From Pigoraptor vietnamica (lineage: Eukaryota; Opisthokonta; Filasterea), in contig CALSCQ010002037.1 in NCBI GenBank assembly GCA_943704525.1, positions 1 to 21,376 of the forward strand: 21,376 bases of DNA, written 5' to 3'. This document shows, piece by piece, positions 1 to 15,322 of the stretch (its first letter is position 1; every line of letters starts with the position of its first letter). A program made the translations under genes and the position numbers. The notes under the pieces were generated by a model that saw only the letters and a program-made list of their open reading frames with translations, made no database searches and was not told where the DNA came from.

Positions 1-2533
<2,533 letters not shown>

Positions 2534-3254
2534 TCTCGTGCAATGTCGTGGCAATCAGACAACAACGGCGCATGCACGCGGGCCTCGTGCGCCCCCCAAA
2601 GCGACGAGGGGCCACACGTCCCGCCCTCTGCTTCGGTGTCAATTCGAACAATCGGCAAAGGGGCTTTGCACGAATCGCGCGCGGGGCTTGCGGTCCCCGC
2701 CCTCCTTCCTCCTTCCACGATTGAAGGAGAAGAGCGTGAGACTCGCAAGCGTTTCGCGCGCGTTTGTGTGTCGTGTGTTGTGGCCGACTTTTCAGTGTGT
2801 TGCGCTGGCCGTTCGCTCAGCATCGCCAACGGTGGCTGTTTCGCTCTCGAATTCCAGGATTTAGCTCATTTCAAGGTGATTGTAATCGTACTCGACCTGA
2901 CGATTATTATGTATGGGTGTCAGGTGCGGAATGTGATGGTCCTAATTCAACTAAAAGCAGATTTTCATCAGAGGGACACTGTAACTCCGACCCTTTGCGC
3001 GCCTATGCACAAACTTAGGGCATGGTGGGTGTTACAATTATCCGAAATCTCTGCAGCGTTCAGTCACGTGACAGTTTCCGTTGCTAGGGAGCCTGATCGA
3101 CTGGCCACACTGCCGTTTTATTGAGTTTCGATCTTTTTTTGAGCAAAATCGCGCGACTCTTTTTCACGTTCTTTCTCCCTCACGCAACGCGGGGTCGTGC
3201 GCGGTGCGCAGTGTGCGTGGCGCTGAGGGCGGCCGGCACAAAAGAACAGCCGCC
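2534..3254. promoter_or_regulatory. Divergent promoter region between PP2A B'' and CFAP263 genes
   Basis: These 721 bp separate two outward-facing ATGs and hold no recognisable gene. Visible sites are a CACGTG palindrome at 3065-3070, an X-box-like motif at 3080-3094, and a T/C-rich stretch at 3130-3180. The segment just left of the plus-strand ATG is GC-rich. A shared bidirectional promoter is inferred from geometry only. Confidence 0.5.
3080..3094 (+). promoter_or_regulatory. X-box-like motif upstream of ciliary gene
   Basis: The sequence CGTTGCTAGGGAGCC resembles the RFX-bound X-box typical of ciliary gene promoters (CGTTGCTAGGCAACC), differing at two positions in the right half-site. It lies about 160 bp before the CFAP263 ATG. 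RFX factors are known from opisthokonts and amoebozoans, so its meaning depends on the lineage. A single imperfect match could be chance. Confidence 0.25.
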
Positions 3255-5215
<1,961 letters not shown>

Positions 5216-5250
5216 GGGCGCTGGGACCGTCGCCCGATCTTCTTCGTGTT

Positions 5251-5283
5251 GCGTGTGCGTGCGTGCGTGCGTGCGTGCGTGCG
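5251..5283 (+). repeat. (GCGT)n repeat between convergent genes
   Basis: A short GTGC/GCGT repeat lies in the 227 bp gap after the CFAP263 stop and before the stop of the convergent histidine kinase. It is probably within a 3' UTR. Confidence 0.85.
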
Positions 5284-5442
5284 GTTTGCGTCGGAATTGC
5301 GCCGGTTTCGTTGTATAATAGACGACTGTTGTATGTACGTGGTGCCCAATTTTTCAACCGTTGAGCCACACCATAGTTTGACCTAACACCAGTGGCATGA
5401 CGTAACTGCGCCGAAGGCAAGAGGAACAAAGCCCAAACAGAG

Positions 5443-8400
5443 TTAATTATTGTGTTGGGACTCCGTCGATGCCGCGCTTCGATGGAGGGCGAGCGGACCC
5501 CACTTCTCCAGAATGGCCTGCGAAGAACGAGACTTCGGTCGTGAGGGCATGCGCACTCCACGCAAACGACACTCGTGCACGCACGCACACGGAGCACAGA
5601 GCTGCATGCATGCGCACACAAACCCCCTCCGCACCTGAATCGTCTGGATTTTAAACGGCTTTGCCACATAGTCGTCCATTCCGGCAACTACAGTGTCACA
5701 TAAGAGCGAGTCAAAGGGCATAGAGAGAGTTACTGACAATTCGATGGAACAACCATCATGAAGACACCTGTGCGACATCCCACGGAACAGCGCCGCCCCC
5801 AGACAGACACCTGTCCACACGGAACAGCGCCGAGACGCCCGTCCGACAACACGCGCCACACCCACCCAGACACCCTTCCTGGTCAGAGGCCTCCAGTGCG
5901 GCGGCAGTCATTGCGATCACGCGCGGGCGTTCGCTGGGGTCTGGCCACCTGCAGGCGTGCAAGGTGTGCGAATTAGTGAGAAGGAAGGGAATACGTACGG
6001 CATATGCGACGGAAAAGGAGTTCTCAAGCACTCAAAGCAAGAGGGAAGGGCTGTGGGAACGGCGGAGGCGCTCTTGACACAGAAACAGCTAAAGTCCAAC
6101 TCACCGCTTCCTTATTTGCCTAACCGTTTCTGCGAACGACGGGAAAGTGTCGCTCAGCAAGAGAGCCAAGCAAGACAGGCACACGCAGCGCCACAAATAC
6201 GCGCAACGGAGCTTACCCAGGCCGTCCATATTCGGCATGTGCACGTCCAAGAGCAGAATGTCGTAGCGGGGCGTCCCCTCCCGCGCGCCGACGGTGAGCG
6301 GCTCCCCCGCAAATCCCTCGTGGCCCAGCGCGCGCAGCACTTCCGTGCCGTCGTTCGCAACGCCGACCCCCTCGTAACCCAGCTTCTCGAGAGTGCGCAG
6401 GGCGACGCGCTGGTTGATCGTGTTGTCTTCCGCCAGAAGAATGCGCACGGGTACACGCGACGCGAGCGTGTCGTCCAGCGCTGTCGACAGCCGCGCCTTC
6501 AGGAACGGCCGTGGCACGTCACTCCCTGACATCTCCTTCAGTCCTGCCGTGTTGTACGTGCCCTCGGACGGGCTGCGGCGCAGAGTGCAAGGGCTCTCAC
6601 CTTCGTTCCCGCCCCGCACGCCCTCCACTCCATCCGCGTCCGCACGCGCAGACGACGCGCTCGCCCCGTCCACAGCGGACCCCGCGGCCAAGGACACCGG
6701 ACAGATGAGCGTGAAGACGGAGCCGAGCCCCGGTTGGCTCACGACGTCAATGCGCCCTCCCATAAGTGACGCCAGGCGGGCGCAGATGGCCAGCCCAAGG
6801 CCCGTCCCGCCGTAGCGCCGCGTCGTTGACACGTCGGCCTGCATGAACGACTCGAATATGCTTGCGAGGCTGCCCTCAGGAACGCCGATGCCCGTGTCGG
6901 CCACTGAGAACGCGATGTGTTCGTCGGCAGAGGGCGGGGGTTGGGACGAGCGCTGGTCGGGTTCGCCAAGCGACGCCGTGGACGTGAAGCCGGCGTTGGT
7001 GAACGCGGGCGAACCAGGAGGCATGGCCGCACACTGTGCGCAATTTGACGTGCGACAACCGAAAGCGCCTGTGGGCCGCGCGGGAGCGTCCGCGGGGGTG
7101 GCGGTGGAGGGCATGCAGGGAAGGCGCCGCACGCTGAGAGTGATGGAGCCGCGCTCCGTGAACTTGATGGCGTTGCTCAGCAAGTTGACGAGGATTTGGC
7201 GCGTCTGCATGGGTTGTGGGTTGGGTGGGGAAAACATTAAATGATGCTGAGGGCCATACGCGCATGGCTCAAAGCGGGCTCTAAGAACAAATCTCTCGCT
7301 TACTTCGGAACTGACAGCGCGACCAGAAGCATGCACGCGGATGGCGGCCAAGCTCACACACCTGCGTGGAGTCGCTCACGACCACCGGAGGCACGTCGAA
7401 GGCAATGTGCCAGCGCAATTCGACGCTGTTCTTCTTGCGCCGCAACTGCGAGGCGACGAGGTCGAGTGAAGACATGACGACGTCCGACACTGAGAAGGGC
7501 GAATGGTCCATCTCCAGCTTGCCTGTGGTGCGATGAATGAAGCGAAGAGCAGCCGATGGGCGCACGGAAGAAATAGAGCGAAAAATTGGAGTGAGCGTGG
7601 ATATGCACTTATGTGCGCATGCGCGTCAATATGTGCGTGTGTGGATTGCAACCACGTGACCGACGCACCGCTCTCAATCTTGCTGAAGTCGAGAATGTCG
7701 TTGACGATGCCGAGAAGGAACTCGCCGCTCGTGCGAATGCTCTCGGCGTACTCGAGTTGCTCCGCCGTCAGCGTCGTCGTGAGGAGAAGTCCCGCGGCCG
7801 CGATCACCCCGTTCATCGGCGTCCGAATCTGAAGCAGCGGATGGTGGGACCGCAAAATGTTGGAAACGTGTGGCAGAGGGACAGCAATGTGCACACAACA
7901 CAGGACTAGCACTGGTCAGAGATTCACACACGCATGCATGCTCGCACACACGCACGCACTCACAAAGGCACACACACACCTCGTGCGACATGTTGGCAAT
8001 AAAGTCGGCGCGTATCTTGGCGTGGCGCTCGCTGAGCAACTCGACGCGGCGCTTTTCCGTGACGTCTAGCAACGCGCCATACAGCCCTGCAGACGGCCGC
8101 GTCACAGGCGTTAACGAATAGGTGAGGGTGACGTGAGAACAGGGTAACAGCGCGGTATAAAACGACAAAATAATTCCTCCTCCACGCTAATTCAGACGAT
8201 TTCTTTCCTCCCAGCCCACCTATCACAGCGCCGTCCGGTCCCCGAATGACGCGCCCGAAGCTCGTCACGTGGACAATGGTGCCGTCCGGACGCAGAATGT
8301 CGTGATCCATGTCGCGGAACACGCCCGTGGCGTACGCGTGCGCCACATTGTCTGAGACAATCGCCTGCGACTCCGGCGGGAGCATCTTCATGAACTCCTC

Positions 8401-9858
8401 GTATGTCTCGGGGGTTGAATCGACTCCGTAGATGCGGCACACCTGTGTGAATGGAAGTACCGTCAAGCTCCAGAAGCGCGCGCGTGTATTTCGTGTATGT
8501 GTATGTGTGTGTGTGTGTGCGCGCGCGCGTGTGTGTGTGTACAACTATGTGTGCGTGCGTGCGTGTGTGCGTGCATCATACAGGCGGCTCCCGCGACACC
8601 AACAACGCACCTGCGCGTTCCACTGAATCCTGTTCTCGATGAAACTCCATATGCCAAGCGACGCCGCCTCCACGCCCGCGCGCATGCGGTCGTACTCTGT
8701 CCGTCGCACGCACCGGTGCACCCCCAACTCCTCGTCGCACCCCGGCCGTATCAGCGCCGACACGTCCACGACCCACCCGGCAAGTCCCCGCACAGTCCGC
8801 GTCTTCGGGCTTGCGTATCCCTCAGTATGCACCGCGTCGCACGTCTCGAACACGGGCGCCCCGCGGCACAGCAAGTGCCCCGCCTCCTCACTGAGGCCCA
8901 CCGTGCACACAACGTCGCCGAGGGGAAGTCCGAACGCGAGCGCCTGATCGAAGCGCCGCCGCAGCCGCTGCATCTCGTCGCCGTCCAGCACAGAGCACCC
9001 GAGCAGCAGTCCGAGAAAATCGCCGAGCCCTCGCGGCGGAATTTGCTGAACACCAAAGAGGGCCTGCGCGCACTCGTCCATCCAAAACTTCCCGTCCACG
9101 TACGACCACCGCCCCACGCAGCCGTCCGGTGTCTCGCCAACGCGCGCATCGACAGACGTGGTGTTGGGCGCGGGACGGGGGAGGGCGGCACCGGGGGCGA
9201 GCGTGCAGCAGGGGTGCGCGTGCGCCACGCGGATGGGCACAGACGGCATCCACGGCTGCGCAGCCCAGGATGGCAGTGGATCCTGTTTCTCGGTCGAAAA
9301 GGGACTGTCCATCCCAACGGTGAGTGAGGGCGACGCTGCGCCCGACGCCCTCTCACGGGGGCCTGGGTCAGCGGACAACAACAGCGGGGAAGTGAACGAC
9401 GGCACGTCCACAGCGCCGTCGTCAAGCGCGCACGCATCGCAAGAGCCAGACAGATACTCCGAGAGCGTGTTCACGTTCTCGATCGCCGCTGCGAGTGTTG
9501 CGCACACGGACGCGGACGCGAGTTCCCTCAGAGGCGATGCCTCCTCCTCCTCTGCCGTTTGCGCCGTCTTGAACGCGCAGCACAGCACGTCGGCAGACAC
9601 GATTGCCGCATCAAGCGCGCGGAGCGAAGCGGTGAATGCGCGCGCGGCATGCACATTGTGGTTCGATTCGCTCAGAGGGAGCGCACGCACGACGTCGGCG
9701 ACCTCCTTCGCAAGCTCGTCGACCGCGCTCGTCCCCGCACACAGGGCGAGCGCGCATGTCAATTGCGCGCATCTCTCTCGAAGTTGCGGCACTCGGACGG
9801 GCGCGAGGCTGCGTGCGGCAAACGCGGTGGGCGCTGTCGTAGCAGGCGCGCGGGACAT
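5443..9858 (-). CDS. Soluble hybrid histidine kinase (PAS-PAS-HisKA-HATPase-REC)
   Basis: Phosphorelay sensor kinase with a fused receiver. Exons (minus): 9858-8611, 8442-8220, 8086-7980, 7828-7669, 7522-7362, 7204-6217, 6129-6105, 5948-5866, 5687-5635 and 5517-5443. All are GT-AG and give 1040 residues. Residues 1-230 are Ala/Ser-rich without a membrane segment. PAS-like 1 spans about 248-370 and PAS 2 about 395-505, the latter ending in a PAC-type [12 protein letters not shown]. The H-box is NMSHE-IRTPMNG with His525. The N-box [13 protein letters not shown] is near 640. The G1 box DTGIG is at 736-740, the F-box near 750 and the G2 box GGTGLGL at 765-771. The REC domain has E892/D893, phospho-acceptor D953 (DVHMPNMDG), T985 and K1008, so all key residues are present. 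An insert of about 70 residues, with C683, C688 and C691, lies between the N and G1 boxes. The ATG at 9858 precedes the first coding-like sequence; an upstream exon is not excluded. The output domain or phosphotransfer partner is not in the window. Confidence 0.95.
7925..7979. repeat. CA/GT-rich tract at intron donor
   Basis: A CA-rich tract on the plus strand lies in the 7829-7979 intron of the histidine kinase gene. On the sense strand the donor itself is part of the repeat: the intron begins GTGTGTGTGTG. Confidence 0.85.
8494..8578. repeat. GT/GC alternating purine-pyrimidine tract
   Basis: A compound run of GT, CG and GCGT units lies in the 8443-8610 intron of the histidine kinase gene. 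Here the CA strand is the sense strand, opposite to most other intronic repeats in the window. The central CGCGCGCG segment is alternating purine-pyrimidine. Confidence 0.85.
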
Positions 9859-10352
9859 TGTCCCCGTCGAGACGAGAGAGGCCTTCAGCCGAAGGGTATA
9901 CCACAAGCACGTCAATCCACCGCCGATAGATGTGTATGTGCTGGTGTGTGTGGCCAAGAGTAGCGCGAATAACAGTCGAAGGGCGCCGACGTGAAACGAC
10001 TGCGCGCTTGAAAGAAGGCGTTGGTTTGCGCTTGGGATGCAACGCCGGCGCCAACGAAAATGAGTACACCGCAATATCTGAGTGGCGAAACGGCTCCGCC
10101 CGTCCGGACTTAGCCGGACAGCCACCGGAACACTCGACTCGCGTGACACACGGCGAACGCACAAACACACTGACTCAGTCACACGCGCATACACACACAC
10201 CGGCACATACCGGCACACACACAAACACACGTGCACACTGACACACTCACTCGCTCACTCGCTCGCTCACTCCGGCACCGGCTCCTGACACCGACTCACT
10301 TACTCTGACTCCGGCACACTTGCCGCCTCACACACTCTCTCTTACACACACT

Positions 10353-10383
<31 letters not shown>

Positions 10384-10674
10384 TGACACACCGCTCACCC
10401 GGCGAAGCACCTACTACACACTCCGCCACTCACTCACACTAAGCTCTCAGCCGGTCGGCTTTTCAGTTGTGAATTGGCCGGGGGTGGCCGGGCCCATTTC
10501 GGTGGCACACTCCGGCACCAGCACTGTCACATACAGAGACACTCAAACGCATAACACACACGCACTGTCTCGGCGTCGGCCTCCGCACACGCCGGACACG
10601 AACACACACACTTTAGTTGCCGGCTTCCACTCACACTAAGCATCTCTCTCTTTTTGTCACACCAGCACTTGCCG

Positions 10675-10754
<80 letters not shown>

Positions 10755-10856
10755 GCACTCACACTCACTCACTCACACTCACACACACACACACACGCAC
10801 GCACATGCACACGCTGGCACACGCACACCCACACAGGCGTACAGCAATCACACAAT

Positions 10857-10887
<31 letters not shown>

Positions 10888-11060
10888 AAACGCATAATAC
10901 ATGCCCTTTCTCACATAAGTACACACACACACACACTCTCTCTCTCTCTCACACAGTCGGCACACACACACTGGCACACACTCACAAACAAAACTGGCCC
11001 ACAGGCACCGGCACGGACTGGCGTGCGTAACGTGCGTGTGTGCAGCCTGCGTTTGCACAC
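9859..11060. repeat. Gene-free CA-rich simple-sequence region
   Basis: No credible gene is visible between the kinase start and the phosphoesterase remnant. From about 10166 to 11000 the plus strand is nearly all C and A, built from CACA, CACT and CACG units. Interspersed CCGGCAC motifs are present, along with (CA)n runs near 10347-10380, an uninterrupted run at 10675-10752, and shorter runs at 10779-10800, 10865-10888 and 10921-10936. The long open frames here translate to His-Thr or Val-Cys repeats and are artefacts. Confidence 0.9.
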
Positions 11061-12068
11061 TCATGAAGCTGTTATTGTTGCAATGAGCTCCAGCGTATCA
11101 GCAGCTGTCATCGTTGTGTCGTCACAGTGCGTGCAGGTGCCAGCCTCCTCGAGGACGTCTCCGGCCGCATCTGCCGCGAACAGGCATGCCATGGGATCGT
11201 CTACAGGGTCGGCGGTTACGGTCGCAGCGGGGTTGTAGCCCACGCTGTCGACAGGGTAGCCCGCGCAGTTGGACGCGATGACCACGCCGCTTGACGTGCC
11301 ACCCCACACCACCGCATGCGTGTGGCCACTCAGCCAGTGGATCACTGGGGCGCGCAGCAGTGCTGACAGGTCGGTCGCAAACGCGTGGCTCACGGAGCCG
11401 AACGGGTACTTGCTGCCGAGCATGGCGTACGACGGCGTGTGGTGTGCGTTGGCAGCTCAATCGTCGGCATGTCGGGGTGCGCAGCGAGCTGCCGGCGCAG
11501 CCATTCGACATCACGGGCGTGCCACACGTTGGTGTCTGCAACGCCAATGGGGCGTGTGCCCGCGTCACTGCCTTGCTTGTAGATGTGCCTGTAGTCGTTG
11601 ATTGCCCGGTCACCACACTGGTGTGCTCGTCGGGGACGTGCGTCGACAGTGTGCACCCGAGTCCGTAGTACGGCAGATCGACGGCCTCGCGGTCCATGAA
11701 TGTCACGCTGGGGCAGGCGCTGCACAGTGCGCACCGGTGTACGACTGCACGTCGTCCGCCGTCGCCACGTACTTGCGGTTCTTTCCCGTCTGGTAGTACT
11801 CGTCAGGGTGGCCGGCGACGACAAAGACGGACGTACTCAAACAGGTCCGCGCACTGCCGAATAAACTGGCCGTACCTGACCTTGAGGGGGTGTCAATGCC
11901 CAATGTCGCCCAGCAGCTCCAAGTACGGCGCCGCCTGCGGGACGGCACAGGGACCTTGTTGCCCTCGTCCGACAGGAACTGCAGCTTAAACGGTCGTCGC
12001 AGCATCTTAAAGACTGTAGCTCCAGGTGATGCATTGGACGTAGTGGACGAAGTTGTAGAAAGAGACAC
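11061..12068 (-). pseudogene. Broken calcineurin-like metallophosphoesterase
   Basis: Minus-strand coding traces of a calcineurin-like phosphoesterase lie in all three frames, with at least three breaks. Recognisable parts in order are KLQFLSD near the start (metal-binding motif I region), LLGDIG (motif II region), VVAG-x-DEYYQTGKNRKY (where the GNHE-type motif is expected), MDREAVDLP, THHTPS, and HWLSGHTHAVVWG (the C-terminal GHTH metal motif). An intact relative would be a metal-dependent phosphodiesterase or phosphatase. I found no set of GT-AG introns that explains the frame changes, so I call it a decayed copy. Whether it descends from a host gene or was acquired cannot be told from this window. 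Confidence 0.72.
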
Positions 12069-12485
12069 TTCATTGTCGTTCTAGATGTGCTGCCCGGTCA
12101 TCGTGTGAACTTTCGTCTCTGCGAGCAAAAGTGCTTGTGCGTGTCGGTCGCTAGCTACTGTACCGGAGCCGGCGGCCGGGCATGCGCCGGGGCTTGCCAG
12201 TGAGCGGCCGGGCCGGCACCGCCGACGACAGCGGCGCACAGAAGGCTTTTGATGAAGCCCTGGCGCAGAAGAAGCCCGTATCTATGCAAGCGTGCCAGGC
12301 CGGGTGTGCATGCCGTGTGGTTCGCTCACTCCCGTGAATTGCATTGGGGGCGTTTGATCCTTTCGCACTTATGACAACGATTTCGAGCATTGTTATAGTT
12401 GATCCACCTGATGCTCTGTCGTACACATTTTTTTTTTTTTTTTTTTTGTCTTCTGTTTCACCCATTTTTGCCCTGTGTGCAGAGA
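12069..12485. other. Non-coding spacer with T20 run
   Basis: No gene is recognised. There is a GC-rich, CCGG-containing stretch at 12160-12240 and a run of 20 T at 12428-12447. A short open stretch near 12240-12330 (plus) reads FDEALAQKKPVSMQACQA and may be a coding scrap, but it has no supporting context. Confidence 0.5.
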
Positions 12486-13186
12486 ATGGTTCTTCGTACG
12501 CGTGCACGAAGCTATTTGATTGTCGACGAAAAGGAGCCGTCGCTTCGTGATATTAATATGAGGGACATCAGGCGGTGACAAACAGCTTGGCGATCTCCGC
12601 GACGACATTAAGGAACTCAAGGATCGAGTGGACACGCTTGAAGCGCAAGTCCACGTGCTTGAGGGTGAAAGCGCAGAGCTCCGCGACTGTGTAATACGAA
12701 CTCGAAACTGCGCGTGAGGACAATGCGGGGGTACTTGCTACCGTCGAAGCGTTTAACAAGGCGAAGGACGAGGTCGCGAAGAAACTCACGCGCAAGTACC
12801 CAACCTTCAAGCTCCTTCGCGCGCACCAAAGCGTGTCCACTGCAAGAGACATTGACGCGAACCACAACGCAAATCTCGTGACTGCACGTCGGATCTGCGT
12901 TCTCGTCGACGACTTCGACGCCGCGTTTTGTCGCGAGACGGGCCGCATGCGCATGACAACCCAGGACACGCGGCGTTGCGAACCATTGAGAGCCGCTTGC
13001 GACGACCGCTGGCGCACCCGCAGGGAATGGCGCGCAGCCATAGAGGCATACGACTTCACGCGGTTGCGGAGAGCGAACGAGTCGCAGTGCGTGATGGGAT
13101 GCTCAAGCCTGCTGGACGACTTGCGTGCCGGTATAAAGTGTTCATGCATAAAGTGTATGGGGACGGCGGCGTCGTCAACTGACCGC
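12486..13186 (+). pseudogene. Broken coding remnant with coiled coil, unknown family
   Basis: Plus-strand protein-like segments in more than one frame suggest a decayed gene with at least two breaks. The first part is a short basic segment after an ATG at 12486. The second part (about 12570-12690) is a heptad-like coiled coil, including DIKELKDRVDTLEAQVHVLE. The third part (about 12705-13180) is a charged globular-looking segment with RKYPTFKLLRAH and VDDFDAAFCRE. I do not recognise the family. The order coiled coil followed by a small basic domain is weakly reminiscent of some large-DNA-virus accessory proteins, but no diagnostic motif is visible. Ordinary protein-like composition compared with the flanking CCGG-rich DNA is the main support. 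Confidence 0.45.
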
Positions 13187-15322
13187 GTCAGTGGCCCTTG
13201 GATACCGGGTCGCCGCGTCCGGCAATCACTGAGTCGGACTGCCGGCGGCCCGCCGGGACCGGCAGAGCCAGGATTGCTTTCGCAACCGCCGGATGCGGCG
13301 ATGATCACAGTCAACTGACATCAGTGTCTGACGACCGGGGCCGGGCCTCCACACGGCCCAGTTCCACGCAACTCAGAAGTGCCTGAAGTTCAGGCGCGTG
13401 AAGGCCGGCACCGGCGCCGCCGGGTCTCTGTTATGAGACGGAGACGGCACTCTCCACGGCCAGCCTTCTGGCGACGCAATCTCAGGCACTGATATGGTGC
13501 AAACTGGCGACGGCGGGGGGCGCTCCGCGCGGTGCGGTATGCCAGTCGCCGGAGACCACTCGGGCAGCGCCGGACAGCGGCAACTGACTGAAAGTGTCGC
13601 CGGCAGACGCCGGGATGCGCGTGAGCCGGTTCTCGAAGCCGGCGCCGGCCGGCCCGGAAATTTCCACCAGCCGCCCGGCCGGTCTATGGCGCCGAGACGA
13701 ACGCCGCGCAGGTGCGTGGACGGAAGAACTGGCACAGTGTCGCGCGCACCCTGGAGAAAAAGACAGAGCTGTAATTGAGTTGAGTGAAATGGGTAATTCA
13801 GTTCCGGCGACTGAATTGAATCCTTCAGAGGCGTGGTGTCCTGCCATCATGGTGACATGACTAACTCTATCAAGGGCCGCTTATAAGCGCCCTTGCTCTG
13901 ATGTAACTGACGCCCGACACTGTCTGGACTGAAGCACGCCGACTGAAACCGTGCCGGCAGTGCGGCTGAACGGGCCGGAACGCCGCGCCGCCCGACGCAC
14001 GGCACACACGGCACTGACACATTCAGTTAATTGCACATGCACTGCACTGACATTGCAATTGCACCGCCACACACACACATTGACAAACGCACACGCACAA
14101 AGTCACGGCATACTCACTGACGCGGCGCCTGCGATTGGTCAGGTCGGCCGTCAACTGTGTCCGAGTGTCAGTTGCGTCTGAACGATGCTGTCAGTCAGTT
14201 CGGCCGAATCGATCTATTCCGTGACCAATGCTGCCCACCAGTGTATAACTGCAAGGCCATCCGGCTTAGCTTCAATTGCATCAGGCAGTCTGCCGTGCGT
14301 GTGACTCATTGACAGTGTCCTCGAAATCAGCCGGGCCGCATCTCGGCCGGCTAGTCATTACATGGCCACTGAGAAGTGATTGTCAATTGTCCAACTGACT
14401 GGCAGCATCAGATTCGGTCCAGTCAGGTACTGTAACTGCTGCGGCTAATTCATTCGTGCTTCCGATGTGTCTGAGCAGGCCTGGCAGCCAGTTCCGGCAA
14501 GTGCGTTCAGTCTTAATTTTGCATTTTATTGGACGATGTGGCGGCAGCGGAACAGAATCTTATGATTATACGGGCCCATCGGCCATGACTCTGGCGCCCG
14601 AGCGCGTCACGTTTCAGTTTAATTATAGATTGCCGTGTGCGTGCTCTTATCTGAGTGCGCCCACGCAGTGAACGTCGCAATCGAGCCAGATAGCCGAGGA
14701 TGTCAGCTCGCCGGCCGCACCGCCACTGTCAGCCGAGCACGCCGGCCGTAGCAATCCATGGCTGCCGGCACTTTACACACCGCCGGCCACAAGATTCTGA
14801 TTCGATCAGTGTCTCGAACTTGGCTGACGGCCACAAAAATGCGGAAAACTGAATGCGCCGACTTTTCAACTCTAGATCTGACAAGACTCAGAGTGAACAC
14901 GCAGCCGAGTTCTGAGGGCTTCGGCCGCCGTCACGGTCCGAGGCACCTGATCAGCAGTCAGTCACGGCGGGCTGACTGTCCGTATCGCCCGACTTCAGTT
15001 TCACTCACAGTCGAGACTTGCGTTGACTTAATGGCTGCGCTATAATTTGGCAGGGTCTGAAACGACCGCAACAGTACTCTGAATGCTACACAAATGCGGG
15101 CTTCAATTGGTGAGCCAGTACGTAACCTGCCATTGTAACTAACGCCATTGTATTCACAGATATCGTCAACCGTGGCGCTCGCATCACCAAAGCCCAGGTC
15201 CGCGCGCAGGTCCGCGCGCGCCTCCATGACCTTCAGAGTGCGGGCGGAACCGTTCACTGCCATATACTCCGCAGCCGCCGGCGCAGAGTCACTCGACAGC
15301 ATAAAGGGCTGTCTGGCCCGGC
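13187..15322. other. Gene-free CCGG- and ACTG-rich region
   Basis: About 2.1 kb without a convincing gene. CCGG is very frequent: by hand I count about 22 copies in 13201-13684, roughly five times the number expected at 60% GC. ACTGA/TCAGT-type words recur, especially from 13570 to 15030. No terminal repeats, transposase motifs or tandem unit were seen. The minus-strand stretch 15150-15302 looks slightly protein-like but joins no gene. Confidence 0.5.

Noticed and set aside
10166-10950. Possible CRISPR-like or tandem-repeat array
   Set aside because: Units are degenerate dinucleotide and tetranucleotide repeats with no unique spacers, and the context is eukaryotic.
10617-11238. Long open frames rich in His-Thr or Cys-Val
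   Set aside because: They are translations of CA/GT microsatellites and have no protein-like composition outside the repeat.
14958-15302. Small minus-strand frame just downstream of the left zinc-finger gene
   Set aside because: It starts with ATG and its first 50 residues look somewhat protein-like, but it cannot be spliced to the zinc-finger gene with a credible intron and shows no family match.
9859-15322. Intact mobile element
   Set aside because: No transposase, integrase or reverse transcriptase motif and no matching terminal repeats were seen around the two decayed coding remnants.
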